Source of the DNA: Leptolyngbya sp. FACHB-60
GTDB taxonomy: Bacteria; Cyanobacteriota; Cyanobacteriia; Phormidesmidales; Phormidesmidaceae
NCBI RefSeq assembly: GCF_014695775.1
Contig: NZ_JACJOX010000011.1
Coordinates: 84,637-148,636 of the forward strand
Direction: 5' to 3'
Length of the DNA: 64,000 bases
Made by a program: the position numbers and the translations under genes. Within the stretch, counting starts at the first letter, position 1, and each line of letters opens with the position of its first letter. Under the pieces are notes generated by a model. That model worked only from the letters and a program-made list of their open reading frames with translations. It made no database searches and was not told the origin of the DNA. Shown in pieces: positions 54,401-62,161 of this stretch.

Positions 54401-54712
54401 GAAATGCTCAACTTTTTTAGCCTGGCGCAGCATAGCTGTGAGTAGGCCGCGCATGAGCTTGACGACGCTCTGCTCTAGCTCCACCGTGCGGCCTCGGTCG
54501 TCATCGAGGTGGCGGTAGGCCAGACCCACACCCCACACCGCCAGAATGCTGTAGACGTTATCACGTACCCAGGCATCGGTGTAGTTGCCGTGTACATTCA
54601 CTGCCGTGCTGGCGGGTAAGAGGCCGCTAACCGGGTGCTGCCGCGACAAAATCACGGTTTTGACCTGCTGGTAGTAGCGATCGAGCCGCTCCTGAAGGGA
54701 AGCTGAGGACAT
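51452..54712 (-). CDS. GH15-like / phosphorylase-kinase alpha-beta-like protein
   Basis: A 1086-residue protein. The N-terminal part (GLLPASTAVNVHGNYTDAWVRDNVYSILAVWG) and SSVGMAKAALEALRGFNLFG are the (alpha/alpha)6 barrel of glycoside hydrolase family 15 in its phosphorylase-kinase-like branch. A helical C-terminal region of about 500 residues completes it (LNKIQAPEYRHVNLEALREMGEIFKVNPDLYFEDHIYLDVLIGHAVR). It is thought to act in glycogen handling; the bacterial reaction is not established. Length and domain order are normal for cyanobacteria. ATG 54712 starts the frame. Confidence 0.85.
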   Translation of the reverse strand: MSSASLQERLDRYYQQVKTVILSRQHPVSGLLPASTAVNVHGNYTDAWVRDNVYSILAVWGVGLAYRHLDDDRGRTVELEQSVVKLMRGLLTAMLRQAKKVEHFKERQDPLQALHAKYDTGTGLPVVGDDEWGHLQIDATSVFLLMLAQMTASGLQIIYTQDEVNFVQNLVYYIGRAYRTPDYGIWERGNKMNHGKPELNASSVGMAKAALEALRGFNLFGMRGGQSSTIHVLTDEIARARITLESLLPRESGSKEIDAALLSVVGYPAFAIDDEQLAQKTRQKIIDKLQGPYGCKRFLRDGHQTVIEDTHRLHYEPEELRQFEHIECEWPLFFTYLWLDSLFEGDRDQILFYQERLAALTVDRDGHGLLPELYYVPEDNLEAERAKPGSQPRLPNDNLPLVWAQSLYLLGQLLQDGLLKPSDIDPLGRHRALGDHRYPVVQVALLAEDKALQTELATYGLPTQTLEEIDPVQVFPATELSSTYAEIGKNDKLNLSGRPVRRLRSLTTSRIFRIRGESVVFLPSFLDQQRFYLTLDYHFLVAQIRSELAYIYDHWREPGRPTVTLLLTHAMFELGHKPIYESPLMALMQELQDDRCDHVPVKLGPLHQLMMTTSLERVENVNGYQLGSTSVGYTPLWTAYLGFEPDRDGPLSLLEEYTLENETNLDHLLAQLRQSNNIYEQIELLSTLKHLHGSGFNTGFGGSNYAITVEDLLDEVYAKASQLEQWGILRRAAGLLGKADITLSDAVTELLVRQKQISVGKSYSEESLISEPMGHSEIVDKIRTFCGDDVRDHVLTQEVLIDLSILIKAEPSLFKGLMTLRVGYLLLLITSELARERGITQDEAYGQLIDLSPFELKTRLRQVLAGFDGLNQSIFRRESLHVKPHNPINWQVVPTDIEPAAEEAEAPSAHDWWRKRVIDGEIARISEEFYTQVWEVLKHSKGIVIGNKFDRKNRLDSDRILSEMTPGEQNFERRITHLLNKIQAPEYRHVNLEALREMGEIFKVNPDLYFEDHIYLDVLIGHAVRLGWLDQQPDRIAAYESDKAAAWQAFYQLPPTQCATYIAMALQFLTVLGEAETGAEVLEEVA

Positions 54713-54892
54713 GGGCAGTGGCGATAGGAACGACAGCAGACAGTGAAAGTTAATCGGGTTTTAACTCACTCTAAGGTCGATCGGCCAGGTAATAGTCATA
54801 GAGATTACGAAATTCTTATGATTGACCATGGGGCATGGCTAGGCCGGTGTAGATTGGGTGGCGCGATCGCAGAACCCCACACCCCCCTCACC

Positions 54893-54920
54893 GTTGGGTA
54901 TTCACTTCGTTTCACCCAAC
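54893..54920. repeat. Dispersed repeat GTTGGGT/ACCCAAC, copy 2
   Basis: GTTGGGT (54893-54899) and ACCCAAC (54914-54920) with a loop ending CGTTTC, as in the copy at 12147-12173. It ends 18 bases before the stop of the hydrolase gene on the minus strand. Confidence 0.5.
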
Positions 54921-54938
54921 CGCCGCTTTGTCTTACAA

Positions 54939-55847
54939 CTAAGCTTTGGGCAGCGTGTCCAACCAGTCTATCAGCAGTGGATTGACCACCTCGGGGCGCT
55001 CGTCGTGGGGGCAGTGGCCAGCGTCGGCAATGCCGTGGAAGGTAACTAGGCTAGGACGTGCTACATCGTCTGCCAGCTGGCGGTAGACCTCAGCGCCTTT
55101 GATTGGCGTCCAGGGATCGTTTTCGCCCCAGAGCACCAGTAGAGGTTGAGTAATCTTGGGCAGCAGCTCCTCGGGTTTTGGCCCCGGCGGTGCGGTGACG
55201 ATGGCGGCGAACACCTTTTGCGCTGAGGGCTTGCAGGCAGGGGTGTAGATCATCTCAATTAGCTCGTCGGTGACGGCGGCGGGGTTGCGGTACACCTGTT
55301 TAAGCGAGCTGCGAATGCGACCCTTGCGGCGCACCTGATTAAACACCAGTGGCCCAACTTGGGGCGAACTCACCAGCCAGGTAAAAGCTCCCATTACCCA
55401 GTTCAGCGGCGGGTACAGCTCCTCGGGGCGGTGGTTAAGGCCACCGGCGCAGTTGAGCACAGCGCCAGCCCTCACTTTGTCGGGATGGTTGGCCAACATC
55501 ATGAGTGTCAGCAGCCCACCGATGGAGTTGCCGACGTAGACCGTTGGGGTGTTTATGAACTCAGCCCAGAAATCGGCCAGCAGGTCTTGCCAAAGGTCGA
55601 GGGTGTAGGGCATCTCCGGCTGATCCGAATCGCCGAACCCCAGCAGATCGATCGCATAGACCCGGTGCCCGGCCGCTGCCAGAGCGGGAATGTTTTTGCG
55701 CCAGTGGCCGAGGGAGGCCCCAAAACCATGAATGAGAACGATGGGTGTTCCTTCACCTGCGACGGTGTAGGCGATCGCATGGCCCCGCCAAGTCCAGGTG
55801 TGCTTTTCGATCGACGCCAGCGAGAGGGAAACCAGTTCAGCAACCAT
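54939..55847 (-). CDS. Alpha/beta-fold hydrolase
   Basis: A 302-residue hydrolase. Oxyanion motif VLIHGFGASLGHWRKN, nucleophile Ser in GNSIGGLLTLMML, acid Asp in WGENDPWTPI and His in AGHCPHDE. It is close to the pheophytinase-like or haloalkane-dehalogenase-like hydrolases common in cyanobacteria (DLLGFGDSDQP). The substrate is not known. ATG 55847 starts the frame. Confidence 0.86.
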   Translation of the reverse strand: MVAELVSLSLASIEKHTWTWRGHAIAYTVAGEGTPIVLIHGFGASLGHWRKNIPALAAAGHRVYAIDLLGFGDSDQPEMPYTLDLWQDLLADFWAEFINTPTVYVGNSIGGLLTLMMLANHPDKVRAGAVLNCAGGLNHRPEELYPPLNWVMGAFTWLVSSPQVGPLVFNQVRRKGRIRSSLKQVYRNPAAVTDELIEMIYTPACKPSAQKVFAAIVTAPPGPKPEELLPKITQPLLVLWGENDPWTPIKGAEVYRQLADDVARPSLVTFHGIADAGHCPHDERPEVVNPLLIDWLDTLPKA

Positions 55848-55910
55848 GGTCAGAGATTGTAACGAAGTGTGACTGTACTCATAATACAGCCGTCCTAGGA
55901 TTAGTAGTTT

Positions 55911-58298
55911 TCATTCAAGCCCCAAAACGTTTTCCTCGTAGCATTTCCTTGATAGCAGCACTTGAATTTGCTTTCTCTGACAAATGCCAGACAGCACTTG
56001 AGTTAGGGCAATTCTCCGGCGCTGTTCTGCTGAGGAGTTTGGGCAATGCTCTGCCAAATCGCTCAAAGTCTGGGCGTAGAGAGCAGTCAAATGTTGATCT
56101 TGCGTGAAGGTGTTTTGCTCACTCAGCTCATCTAAAAGCTTCTCGAAGCCCACGCTGGCCAATCCATAGATGACAAACTTAGAAGAGCTGGCCTCGGGCC
56201 TAGAGGGGCGCTCTAAATCAGCGTTGTCAAAGTACCCGCCGTGGGTGTCAATGCGTCCTCGAAAGTAGTCTTGTGTTAAGGAGAAGTAATCGCCGATGCT
56301 CAAAGATTTTTTTCGCTTTGCGTGGCTCAGTACACCTACGAGTTTTTTGTCTGCGTTGGGTTCGACATAGTCTGTGCAGTCAAAGAAGCTAAAGAGTTCA
56401 CCGATAGGGGTTTCTCCAGGTGCTAAGCCAACGCTTCTTTGCCGCGCAGACATTGGGGTTTTCTCGCGGATATAGTTGTAGTCGAGGGGAAAACGCCAGG
56501 TAATAAAGATCCTGCCTTCAATAGCTAGGGGTTCTTCGGCGATCTCCTCCTGGTCTTGGTATTTGAAAAACCTTCCATGTCTAAATACAGCTAGCTGATC
56601 ACTGCTAATCTTGATGGGCTCTCCATAGGTCGAGGCCATGGATTGGCCCTCAGCTTTTTCGAAGATTTCTAGATTTTCTCCTTTGATTCGGGCGATATGT
56701 CCCCGTTCGAGCAAAACAAACTGAGCGTCGTCAAAAGCAAATAATTTGTCGCCCTGGACTCGGCAAAAATGATTTTCTTTAATTGCTTCGAAATGCCAGT
56801 AGCTATTGGCTTTGTTTTGAAGTGAAGCGATTTCTCCACTGGGGAGCTTAACGATCTGCCCCTGCTGCAAACAATCAATCTTGCTGGCTTGAAGCTTATG
56901 GGGCTCAAGAAAATCGTGCAGCACCTCGTAGAGAGGGATCATTTGACCATACTCAGAATAGTTAAGCATCTCGCCTTGAAGGTTGACGATCGCACTGCCC
57001 TCAACTTTTGCCAGCTGTCCGCCACAGATAGCACTTTGTACGTGCCCTTGGCTGGTCAACATATCTTGCAGTTTAACTAACAGCCCATTGGGAAGTCTCG
57101 CCAGAATACCGTAATCTTCGGGCTGTTCTTTACCCTCTTCTTTTGGCCCTATTCTAGATCTTCTAACGGTGACATTGCCAAGGCGGTAGCCGCCAGCTCG
57201 AGTTTTCGAAGGATAGCAAAAATAGTTGGCCGCTGTAGAGGCCAAACGCAGGGCCATGTCGCCTTCGTTACTAAACAAATAGGCCTCTTCAAATCGGCGT
57301 AGGGAAGACTGGAGAAAATTGGCTCTTCCAGAAATGATGGTTTCGGCGGGAATATCTGGTGAAACTAGCACTAAACGGCTGAGGCAAAATACGTTGCCGA
57401 CAGCAGGCGAGGGCTTTTTTTGAGTGTCGGCAGTGCTCATGGTGCCAACAGATCTTGCATCGAACACATCCGAAAGAATGCGTACAGCATTGGTGACGAC
57501 AAAGGCCCCCATACTGTGACCGATAAACGATAGCTTGATGCGGCTCTTACCCCAATCTTTTTCTGCCTCAGGGGCATCTTTGGTCAAGGTATAGTCAATT
57601 TGACGCATCAGCTCTACCAAGTCCGGGGTGCCAAAATTGTTGGCCCGATAGTTGTCTCGAAAGTAGACGACGAACCGCAATAGGATAATGGTCAATATGG
57701 GGGCAAAAAACAAAAGAGCAACAGCCGTCGCTAGGCCGGCAATGATCAAAGAAAGGACAGTACCCGGAATTTGAGCGGCGGTCGAAAACAAGCCAAACAA
57801 CCAGGATATAAAGCTAATTAATAAGCCTGTAAAGCCCACAACAAAAAGAAGACCTGGCACAAAAGGTAGTGCATTTTTATAGTTTTTTAGTTGGGTGCTT
57901 AAGATCTTTAGCTTATTTTCTCCCGTTTTTGTCAACTCGCTGGGGATAATCTGTTCTGAGGGCCAGCGATAGCCGATCAGCACAAAGCCTTTGGCGCGGC
58001 TTTGATAGTGTTGGGCGATATGTTCTTGAATGCTGTCAAACCATTCTCTGACGGAGTCTGTGTTGGTGTTATAGCCGTGGATGACAACCAAGATTTCTGC
58101 ATTGCCCTTATGTTCTTTGAGATAGCTGGCCATCTCTTGAATGTAGGATTCAGGGCTTGCAGAGATAGGGACGCTAGATGAGGTGCTGTAATCGAGGGGG
58201 TCATCTTCGACGTTGTGGGGGGCGGTGCTGGCGACAAAATAGCCAGGGAATTTGGCTGAATGATTGAGTTTTTGAATAAAAAGTATCGATGCACTCAT
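55911..58298 (-). CDS. Large membrane alpha/beta hydrolase with unknown C-terminal repeats
   Basis: A 795-residue protein. Part one is a DUF900-type serine hydrolase: HGYNTNTDSVREWF (His74), the nucleophile Ser262 in FIGHSMGAF and an acid-like Asp315 in VSPDIPAET. Two long hydrophobic runs at about 145-170 and 181-213 split this domain, so a hairpin of membrane helices is inserted before the nucleophile. Residues ~400-590 contain short beta-type units (GQLAKVEGSAIVN, GQIVKLPSGEIASL, DDAQFVLLERGHIARIKGE, SSDQLAVFRHGRFFKY) in an irregular repeat. The last ~200 residues include a helical domain with a Cys-containing end. I saw no HIP1 octamer across the gene and its base composition is lower in GC than its neighbours. 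Confidence 0.7.
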   Translation of the reverse strand: MSASILFIQKLNHSAKFPGYFVASTAPHNVEDDPLDYSTSSSVPISASPESYIQEMASYLKEHKGNAEILVVIHGYNTNTDSVREWFDSIQEHIAQHYQSRAKGFVLIGYRWPSEQIIPSELTKTGENKLKILSTQLKNYKNALPFVPGLLFVVGFTGLLISFISWLFGLFSTAAQIPGTVLSLIIAGLATAVALLFFAPILTIILLRFVVYFRDNYRANNFGTPDLVELMRQIDYTLTKDAPEAEKDWGKSRIKLSFIGHSMGAFVVTNAVRILSDVFDARSVGTMSTADTQKKPSPAVGNVFCLSRLVLVSPDIPAETIISGRANFLQSSLRRFEEAYLFSNEGDMALRLASTAANYFCYPSKTRAGGYRLGNVTVRRSRIGPKEEGKEQPEDYGILARLPNGLLVKLQDMLTSQGHVQSAICGGQLAKVEGSAIVNLQGEMLNYSEYGQMIPLYEVLHDFLEPHKLQASKIDCLQQGQIVKLPSGEIASLQNKANSYWHFEAIKENHFCRVQGDKLFAFDDAQFVLLERGHIARIKGENLEIFEKAEGQSMASTYGEPIKISSDQLAVFRHGRFFKYQDQEEIAEEPLAIEGRIFITWRFPLDYNYIREKTPMSARQRSVGLAPGETPIGELFSFFDCTDYVEPNADKKLVGVLSHAKRKKSLSIGDYFSLTQDYFRGRIDTHGGYFDNADLERPSRPEASSSKFVIYGLASVGFEKLLDELSEQNTFTQDQHLTALYAQTLSDLAEHCPNSSAEQRRRIALTQVLSGICQRKQIQVLLSRKCYEENVLGLE

Positions 58299-58640
58299 GG
58301 TTGATCTTCTATGGGGCTTGAGCGAGCTTATGGAGAGAAATCAGCTGGGTAGAGGGTAAGAGGGTTTTTTGAGGTGGGTTTAGTGGTCATTACTAGCCTA
58401 GTGGGCTTAACCATGCTCGGTTTAACACCCTTAAGTTCATAGTCTGTTAGATCTTCGCCGATTTCGTCCACAAAAACGCTAGAGCTTGTTTTGCACTGTA
58501 AATATAGCTAAAGGAACTCATCAATCTGGCAGTTTGAGTCAAGATCGACAATAACGTTAGGTAGCCTTAACCGATGCCAGCGGCATGCCCCAGCCCAGCC
58601 GCCGCCTGTTTTAAGAAAAAACTTTGAGCCAAGCGCTCAG

Positions 58641-58874
58641 GGGATTTCTGTTCCCCGCCGCAGTGCGGCGCGATACCAAAAGCTCTTACAGTGGGTGCAG
58701 ACTCTAGAGAACGGTACCGGCTACACCCTGCCCATTCAGCAGCCCCGCTGCAATGGCCTAGTGCTAGAGCACCCTATCTCTAAGCTGGTCAACCAAGCCT
58801 ACGGCCTCACCCCCGAAGAAATTGACCTGATGTGAAAAACCGCCCCGCCGAGGATGCCGTTTAGCCGTTCGTAG
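58641..58874 (+). pseudogene. C-terminal remnant of an Eco57I/type IIG-like DNA methyltransferase
   Basis: One frame reads RYQKLLQWVQTLENG, then HPISKLVNQAYGLTPEEIDLM, then a TGA at 58833-58835 and KTAPPRMPFSRS to TAG at 58872. The pattern YGLTPEEI-x-L-(W)-x-TAPPRMP is the C-terminus of class I SAM-dependent restriction-modification methylases (Eco57I-like). The TGA falls where the family has a Trp codon, and nothing of the methylase core is present. So this is a decayed tail, about 75 codons long. Confidence 0.6.
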
Positions 58875-58901
58875 GGATGGCTGTTTACGATAAAGGTGAA
58901 T

Positions 58902-58922
58902 GGTGGGCAATGCCCACCCTAC
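58902..58922. repeat. Dispersed inverted repeat, TGGGCA/TGCCC type, copy 2
   Basis: GGTGGGCAATGCCCACCCTAC (58902-58922), just before the antitoxin Shine-Dalgarno at 58929-58935. Closest relative is at 59562-59586, so two copies bracket the toxin-antitoxin pair. Confidence 0.65.
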
Positions 58923-58939
58923 TGTTTTAGGAGGGATTG

Positions 58940-59146
58940 ATGAGCACGGCAGAAAGCATTTATGAACTCGTTAAAACGCTGCCTGAAGAAGAGGCTAGTT
59001 TAGTTCTAGAGTTTGTGGAGTTTGTGCGTCAACGTACTCAATCTAAAGTGAAAACTCTAACAACCTCTAGCGTTGGTGGTTTTCAAGCCGTATCTCTAAA
59101 CACTAAAGGCTTCAAATTTAATCGAGACGAGGCGAATGAGCGCTAA
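58940..59146 (+). CDS. Putative antitoxin, DUF2281-like
   Basis: A 68-residue protein (MSTAESIYELVKTLPEEEASLVLEFVEFVRQ) with a helical first half and a basic, flexible tail, the layout of small antitoxins paired with PIN toxins. AGGAGGG lies 5 bases before ATG 58940, which I choose over the TTG at 58937. It overlaps the toxin start by 11 bases. It resembles the antitoxin at 4168. Confidence 0.75.
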   Translation: MSTAESIYELVKTLPEEEASLVLEFVEFVRQRTQSKVKTLTTSSVGGFQAVSLNTKGFKFNRDEANER

Positions 59147-59555
59147 AGCATTTCTCGATACTAACATCATTATCTATGGCTATTCTCAAGATGAGCCAGA
59201 CAAACAGCACCATGCTCGCGAATGTACGCAAGTTAACCAATCCTGGATCAGCACTCAGGTTTTGAATGAAACTATCAATACCCTAAAGCGCAAGTTTTTG
59301 CTAGATTATCGCCAAATTGGTGCTGTTGTTGATGAGTTGAGCAAGCAGCATCAGCTAGCTGTCGTTTCGTTGGACACTATTCGCAAAGCTTTAGATATTG
59401 CCCAACGTTATCAATATAGCTACTTTGATAGTCTGATCATTGCCAGCGCACTTGAAATAGGGTGCGATCGCCTCTACAGCGAAGATCTTCAAGATGGCCA
59501 GACAATAGACAATACACTCACCCTTATCAATCCATTTAGAAATCAATCCATTTAG
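59136..59555 (+). CDS. PIN-domain toxin of third VapBC-type pair
   Basis: A 139-residue PIN ribonuclease. Acidic positions: Asp8 in FLDTNIIIYG, Glu in VLNETINTL, Asp in YFDSLIIASAL and Asp/Glu in YSEDLQDG. It is the usual length for a PIN toxin. AT-rich compared with the flanks. Dispersed repeats flank the pair. Confidence 0.85.
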   Translation: MSAKAFLDTNIIIYGYSQDEPDKQHHARECTQVNQSWISTQVLNETINTLKRKFLLDYRQIGAVVDELSKQHQLAVVSLDTIRKALDIAQRYQYSYFDSLIIASALEIGCDRLYSEDLQDGQTIDNTLTLINPFRNQSI

Positions 59556-59561
59556 AAAGGC

Positions 59562-59586
59562 GTAGGGCTGGCAGTGCCCACCCTAC
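59562..59586. repeat. Dispersed inverted repeat, TGGGCA/TGCCC type, copy 3
   Basis: GTAGGGCTGGCAGTGCCCACCCTAC just after the toxin stop. With the copy at 58902 it brackets the toxin-antitoxin pair, which may have moved as a unit. Confidence 0.6.
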
Positions 59587-59714
59587 CAGTGAGCGAGTGG
59601 GTATCTGCCTAAGATGAGGCTGCTTACCATGACCTCTAGTTAGTTTGGTAAGGCAAAATCCCCTCAGTAGGTTGAGCCCGCTGAGGGGATGCTGGGAGTT
59701 TAAGGGCAAGCGGG

Positions 59715-59873
59715 TCAAGCCACGCTGTCTACCTTACGGGTGGGGCGCTTGCGATCGCTCTTGCGAATGCCGTCCGCCATCTCATATTCATAGCAATCTT
59801 TGCCATACTTAGCTGCCACAGCAATTTGGGGGCGATCGCCGAGACGATGCCGATGAGCAGTTGTACCCTTCAA
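59715..59873 (-). CDS. Possible 52-residue small protein
   Basis: TTG 59873 opens MKGTTAHRHRLGDRPQIAVA, followed by AKYGKDCYEYEMADGIRKSDR and a basic end KRPTRKVDSVA. GAAGG lies about 13 bases upstream. The frame has sensible codon use and a compact motif KYGKDCYEYEMADG, which looks like conserved protein rather than chance. I do not know the family. A GTG inside the frame would give a 34-residue version. Confidence 0.45.
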   Translation of the reverse strand: MKGTTAHRHRLGDRPQIAVAAKYGKDCYEYEMADGIRKSDRKRPTRKVDSVA

Positions 59874-59902
59874 CCCACATCAACCTTCATACAGGCGTCA
59901 GG

Positions 59903-60709
59903 TTATTCCAGAGCATCGACCGTAGCTTCAAGCTCAGGGCGTGTCGGCAGTGGGCGGTCAAAGCCATTGACGAGCCGGCTTTCCTCTAGACGCTTCTGGG
60001 CGGTAGCTCGATCGAGGGGCTTTACCTGCTGACTCAGCGATTCGATGTCTTGCTCACCTGGGTATATAAACAGCTGCTCGCCACTGGTTAAAACCACCTC
60101 GTTCTCGCTGTCCGCTAGCCGAAAGGCGACTTCCCCTTCCCAAGAAAAAATTTCGATCGGGGCATTGGGATCGTCTGCGATGTTGACAAACACCGTGGTG
60201 CCCCGAATACCGGCAATGCCTGCGGGGGTGACAATGTCTATGGGTTCTGACAATGCGCCTTCGGCCCAGGTGATCATTTGTCCGGCGTCGAGCTGGAGCT
60301 GGTTAGGTTGCAGGGTGAGGGATGCATTGCCGCCGATGCGAAACATCGCCCCGGTGACTAAGCCCACCTCGGCTAGGGCCTGATCGGCGGTGCGAATTTG
60401 GTCGCCGTAGGTCATGGCCTGGTCAACTTGGGCTGGCTCAGGCTCGCCTTGGCCGAGGGTGACCGTTACAGGGTTGGCGACAATGGCTTGGATAGTGGCG
60501 ATCGCCGTAGACTGGTCCTCAGGGGCGGTTGCCGACGGGGCTTCTTGGGCTGGCTCAACCGGCGTCTCGGGGGTTGAGGCGCGATCGCAGCCCGCTAGGG
60601 CCATGCCCCCTGCAACTAATAGAGCAATGGAGAGAGATTGGCCCTTGAGGGCCACGGTCTTTGAGCGGCCCCTGAGGCCCAACGCGATTCCCCTGAAAAC
60701 ATGTTGCAT
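59903..60709 (-). CDS. FecR-domain lipoprotein
   Basis: A 268-residue protein. N-terminal basic region, hydrophobic core and lipobox LAGCDRA give a lipoprotein signal (cleavage before Cys at about residue 41). The mature part has an Ala/Glu/Thr-rich linker, then a FecR-type domain (YGDQIRTADQALAEVGLVTGAMFRIGGNASL, TPAGIAGIRGTTVFVN, ENEVVLTSGEQLFIYPGE). No FecI sigma factor or TonB receptor is adjacent, so it probably acts as a stand-alone surface or periplasmic protein. ATG 60709 starts the frame. Confidence 0.82.
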   Translation of the reverse strand: MQHVFRGIALGLRGRSKTVALKGQSLSIALLVAGGMALAGCDRASTPETPVEPAQEAPSATAPEDQSTAIATIQAIVANPVTVTLGQGEPEPAQVDQAMTYGDQIRTADQALAEVGLVTGAMFRIGGNASLTLQPNQLQLDAGQMITWAEGALSEPIDIVTPAGIAGIRGTTVFVNIADDPNAPIEIFSWEGEVAFRLADSENEVVLTSGEQLFIYPGEQDIESLSQQVKPLDRATAQKRLEESRLVNGFDRPLPTRPELEATVDALE

Positions 60710-60878
60710 AGTTAGTGTGGGGCTAAGGGTTAGAGTGCTGAGTCATACCTTTAGGTTATTCAGGTTGAGACGCTGATTTTCCGGCAGGGTTAAGAGTCGG
60801 TGCTATCGTCGGGTTGACCTCAGCCCTTGGCAGAGACGTCTAAACAGTTTTTGGTCTATTTGTTGGAGATTGAACCCT

Positions 60879-61316
60879 GTGGAACTGGTGATTTGGCTAT
60901 CGGTGGTGCTGGCTGTGCTGGGCTTTGGCATGGGGGTAATGGTGTGGGCCTATCGCCGCCCCCTGGGCAACAGCGCCTTGTTTCCGGCTCCGGTGATGGA
61001 GCTTTCCACCCCTATCGGTGATGACGCTAGAAGTCAGTTTGAGGCGGGCTGTGCGGCCTTTGCCCAGGGCCGTTACCCCGCTGCCATTGACCAGTTCACC
61101 GCTGTAATGGTGGCCGAGCCTGACTGCGCCGAAGCCTTCCACAACGGTGGCTTGGCCCACGCCAATATGGGCACTGATGGGCAAGCTGTGCAAGCATTGC
61201 TGAAAGCTAGCGAACTGTACGATCGCCAAAGCACAAAACCCCGGCTCGATCTGGTCAAGCAGCAGCTCGAACAAATTGCCAGCCGCCGGGGACTCAAACC
61301 CAGCACCGCTGCTTAG
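60879..61316 (+). CDS. Membrane-anchored TPR protein
   Basis: A 145-residue protein. One N-terminal membrane helix (VIWLSVVLAVLGFGMGVMVWA) is followed by TPR-like helices (FEAGCAAFAQGRYPAAIDQFTAVMVAEPDCAEAFHNGGLAHANMG). I use GTG 60879, which is 11 bases after GGAG; a TTG at 60870 is an alternative. It ends 9 bp before tlyA and probably shares its transcript. Confidence 0.75.
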   Translation: MELVIWLSVVLAVLGFGMGVMVWAYRRPLGNSALFPAPVMELSTPIGDDARSQFEAGCAAFAQGRYPAAIDQFTAVMVAEPDCAEAFHNGGLAHANMGTDGQAVQALLKASELYDRQSTKPRLDLVKQQLEQIASRRGLKPSTAA

Positions 61317-61325
61317 GGAGCACTC

Positions 61326-62150
61326 ATGGCTAAACAGCGTCTAGATGCCCTGCTTGTGGATCGGGGTTTGTGCGAATCGCGGCAGCAGGCCCAGCGGCTA
61401 ATTCGTGCTGGAGAGGTGCAGGTCAACCACGCCATTGTGGATAAACCGGGCACGGCCTTCGCCGAGGATGTGGAACTGCTGGTAAAGGCGCGATCGCCCT
61501 TTGTCTCGCGCGGCGGCGAAAAGCTAGCCAAAGCCCTGAGTGAGTTCCCCATCGAGCCCAAAGAACGGATTGCTCTGGACGGCGGTATTTCGACTGGTGG
61601 CTTTACCGACTGCCTGCTGCAAGCGGGGGCCGAGCAAGTCTACGGCATTGATGTTGGCTACGGTCAGGTGGCCTGGGCCCTGCGCCAAGACCCCCGCGTC
61701 GTGCTGCGCGAGCGCACCAATCTGCGCCACCTTACCCCCGAGCAGCTCTACGGCGAGCATGACCGCCGCCCCGATCTGGGAGTGATGGATGTGTCGTTTA
61801 TTTCATTGACTAAGGTGTTACCTGCCTTTTGGGCGCTGCTGGTGCCGCCGCGCGAGGTGGTGCTGCTGGTGAAGCCCCAGTTTGAGGTGGGGCGCGATCG
61901 CGTCGGCAAAAAAGGCGTCGTGCGCGACCCTGGGGATCAGGCCGATGCGATCGCCAGCGTGCTGGCCTCGGCCCAATCTCTTGGGTGGGTTTACCAGGGG
62001 CTCACCTGGTCGCCCCTGCTCGGCCCAGCAGGCAACATCGAATACCTGCTGTGGTTGAGCCAGACAACCAAGCAGGAGCCTGGGCATGCTCCTCTGCCAG
62101 ACGACCTCAAAACCCTAGCGATCAACGCCCGTCTTGCTTTAGAGGGCTAA
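61326..62150 (+). CDS. tlyA: TlyA-family rRNA methyltransferase (S4 + FtsJ)
   Basis: A 274-residue protein. An S4 RNA-binding domain comes first (RLDALLVDRGLCESRQQAQRLIRAGEVQVN), followed by an FtsJ-type methyltransferase: LDGGISTGGFTDCLLQAG for SAM, VMDVSFISLTKVLP and LVKPQFEVGRDRVGKKGVVRDP. TlyA methylates ribosomal RNA cytidines in other bacteria. The first SAM motif has Gly where most have Val/Ala (DGGIS). ATG 61326 starts the frame. Confidence 0.9.
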   Translation: MAKQRLDALLVDRGLCESRQQAQRLIRAGEVQVNHAIVDKPGTAFAEDVELLVKARSPFVSRGGEKLAKALSEFPIEPKERIALDGGISTGGFTDCLLQAGAEQVYGIDVGYGQVAWALRQDPRVVLRERTNLRHLTPEQLYGEHDRRPDLGVMDVSFISLTKVLPAFWALLVPPREVVLLVKPQFEVGRDRVGKKGVVRDPGDQADAIASVLASAQSLGWVYQGLTWSPLLGPAGNIEYLLWLSQTTKQEPGHAPLPDDLKTLAINARLALEG

Positions 62151-62161
62151 AAGAACGGCCT

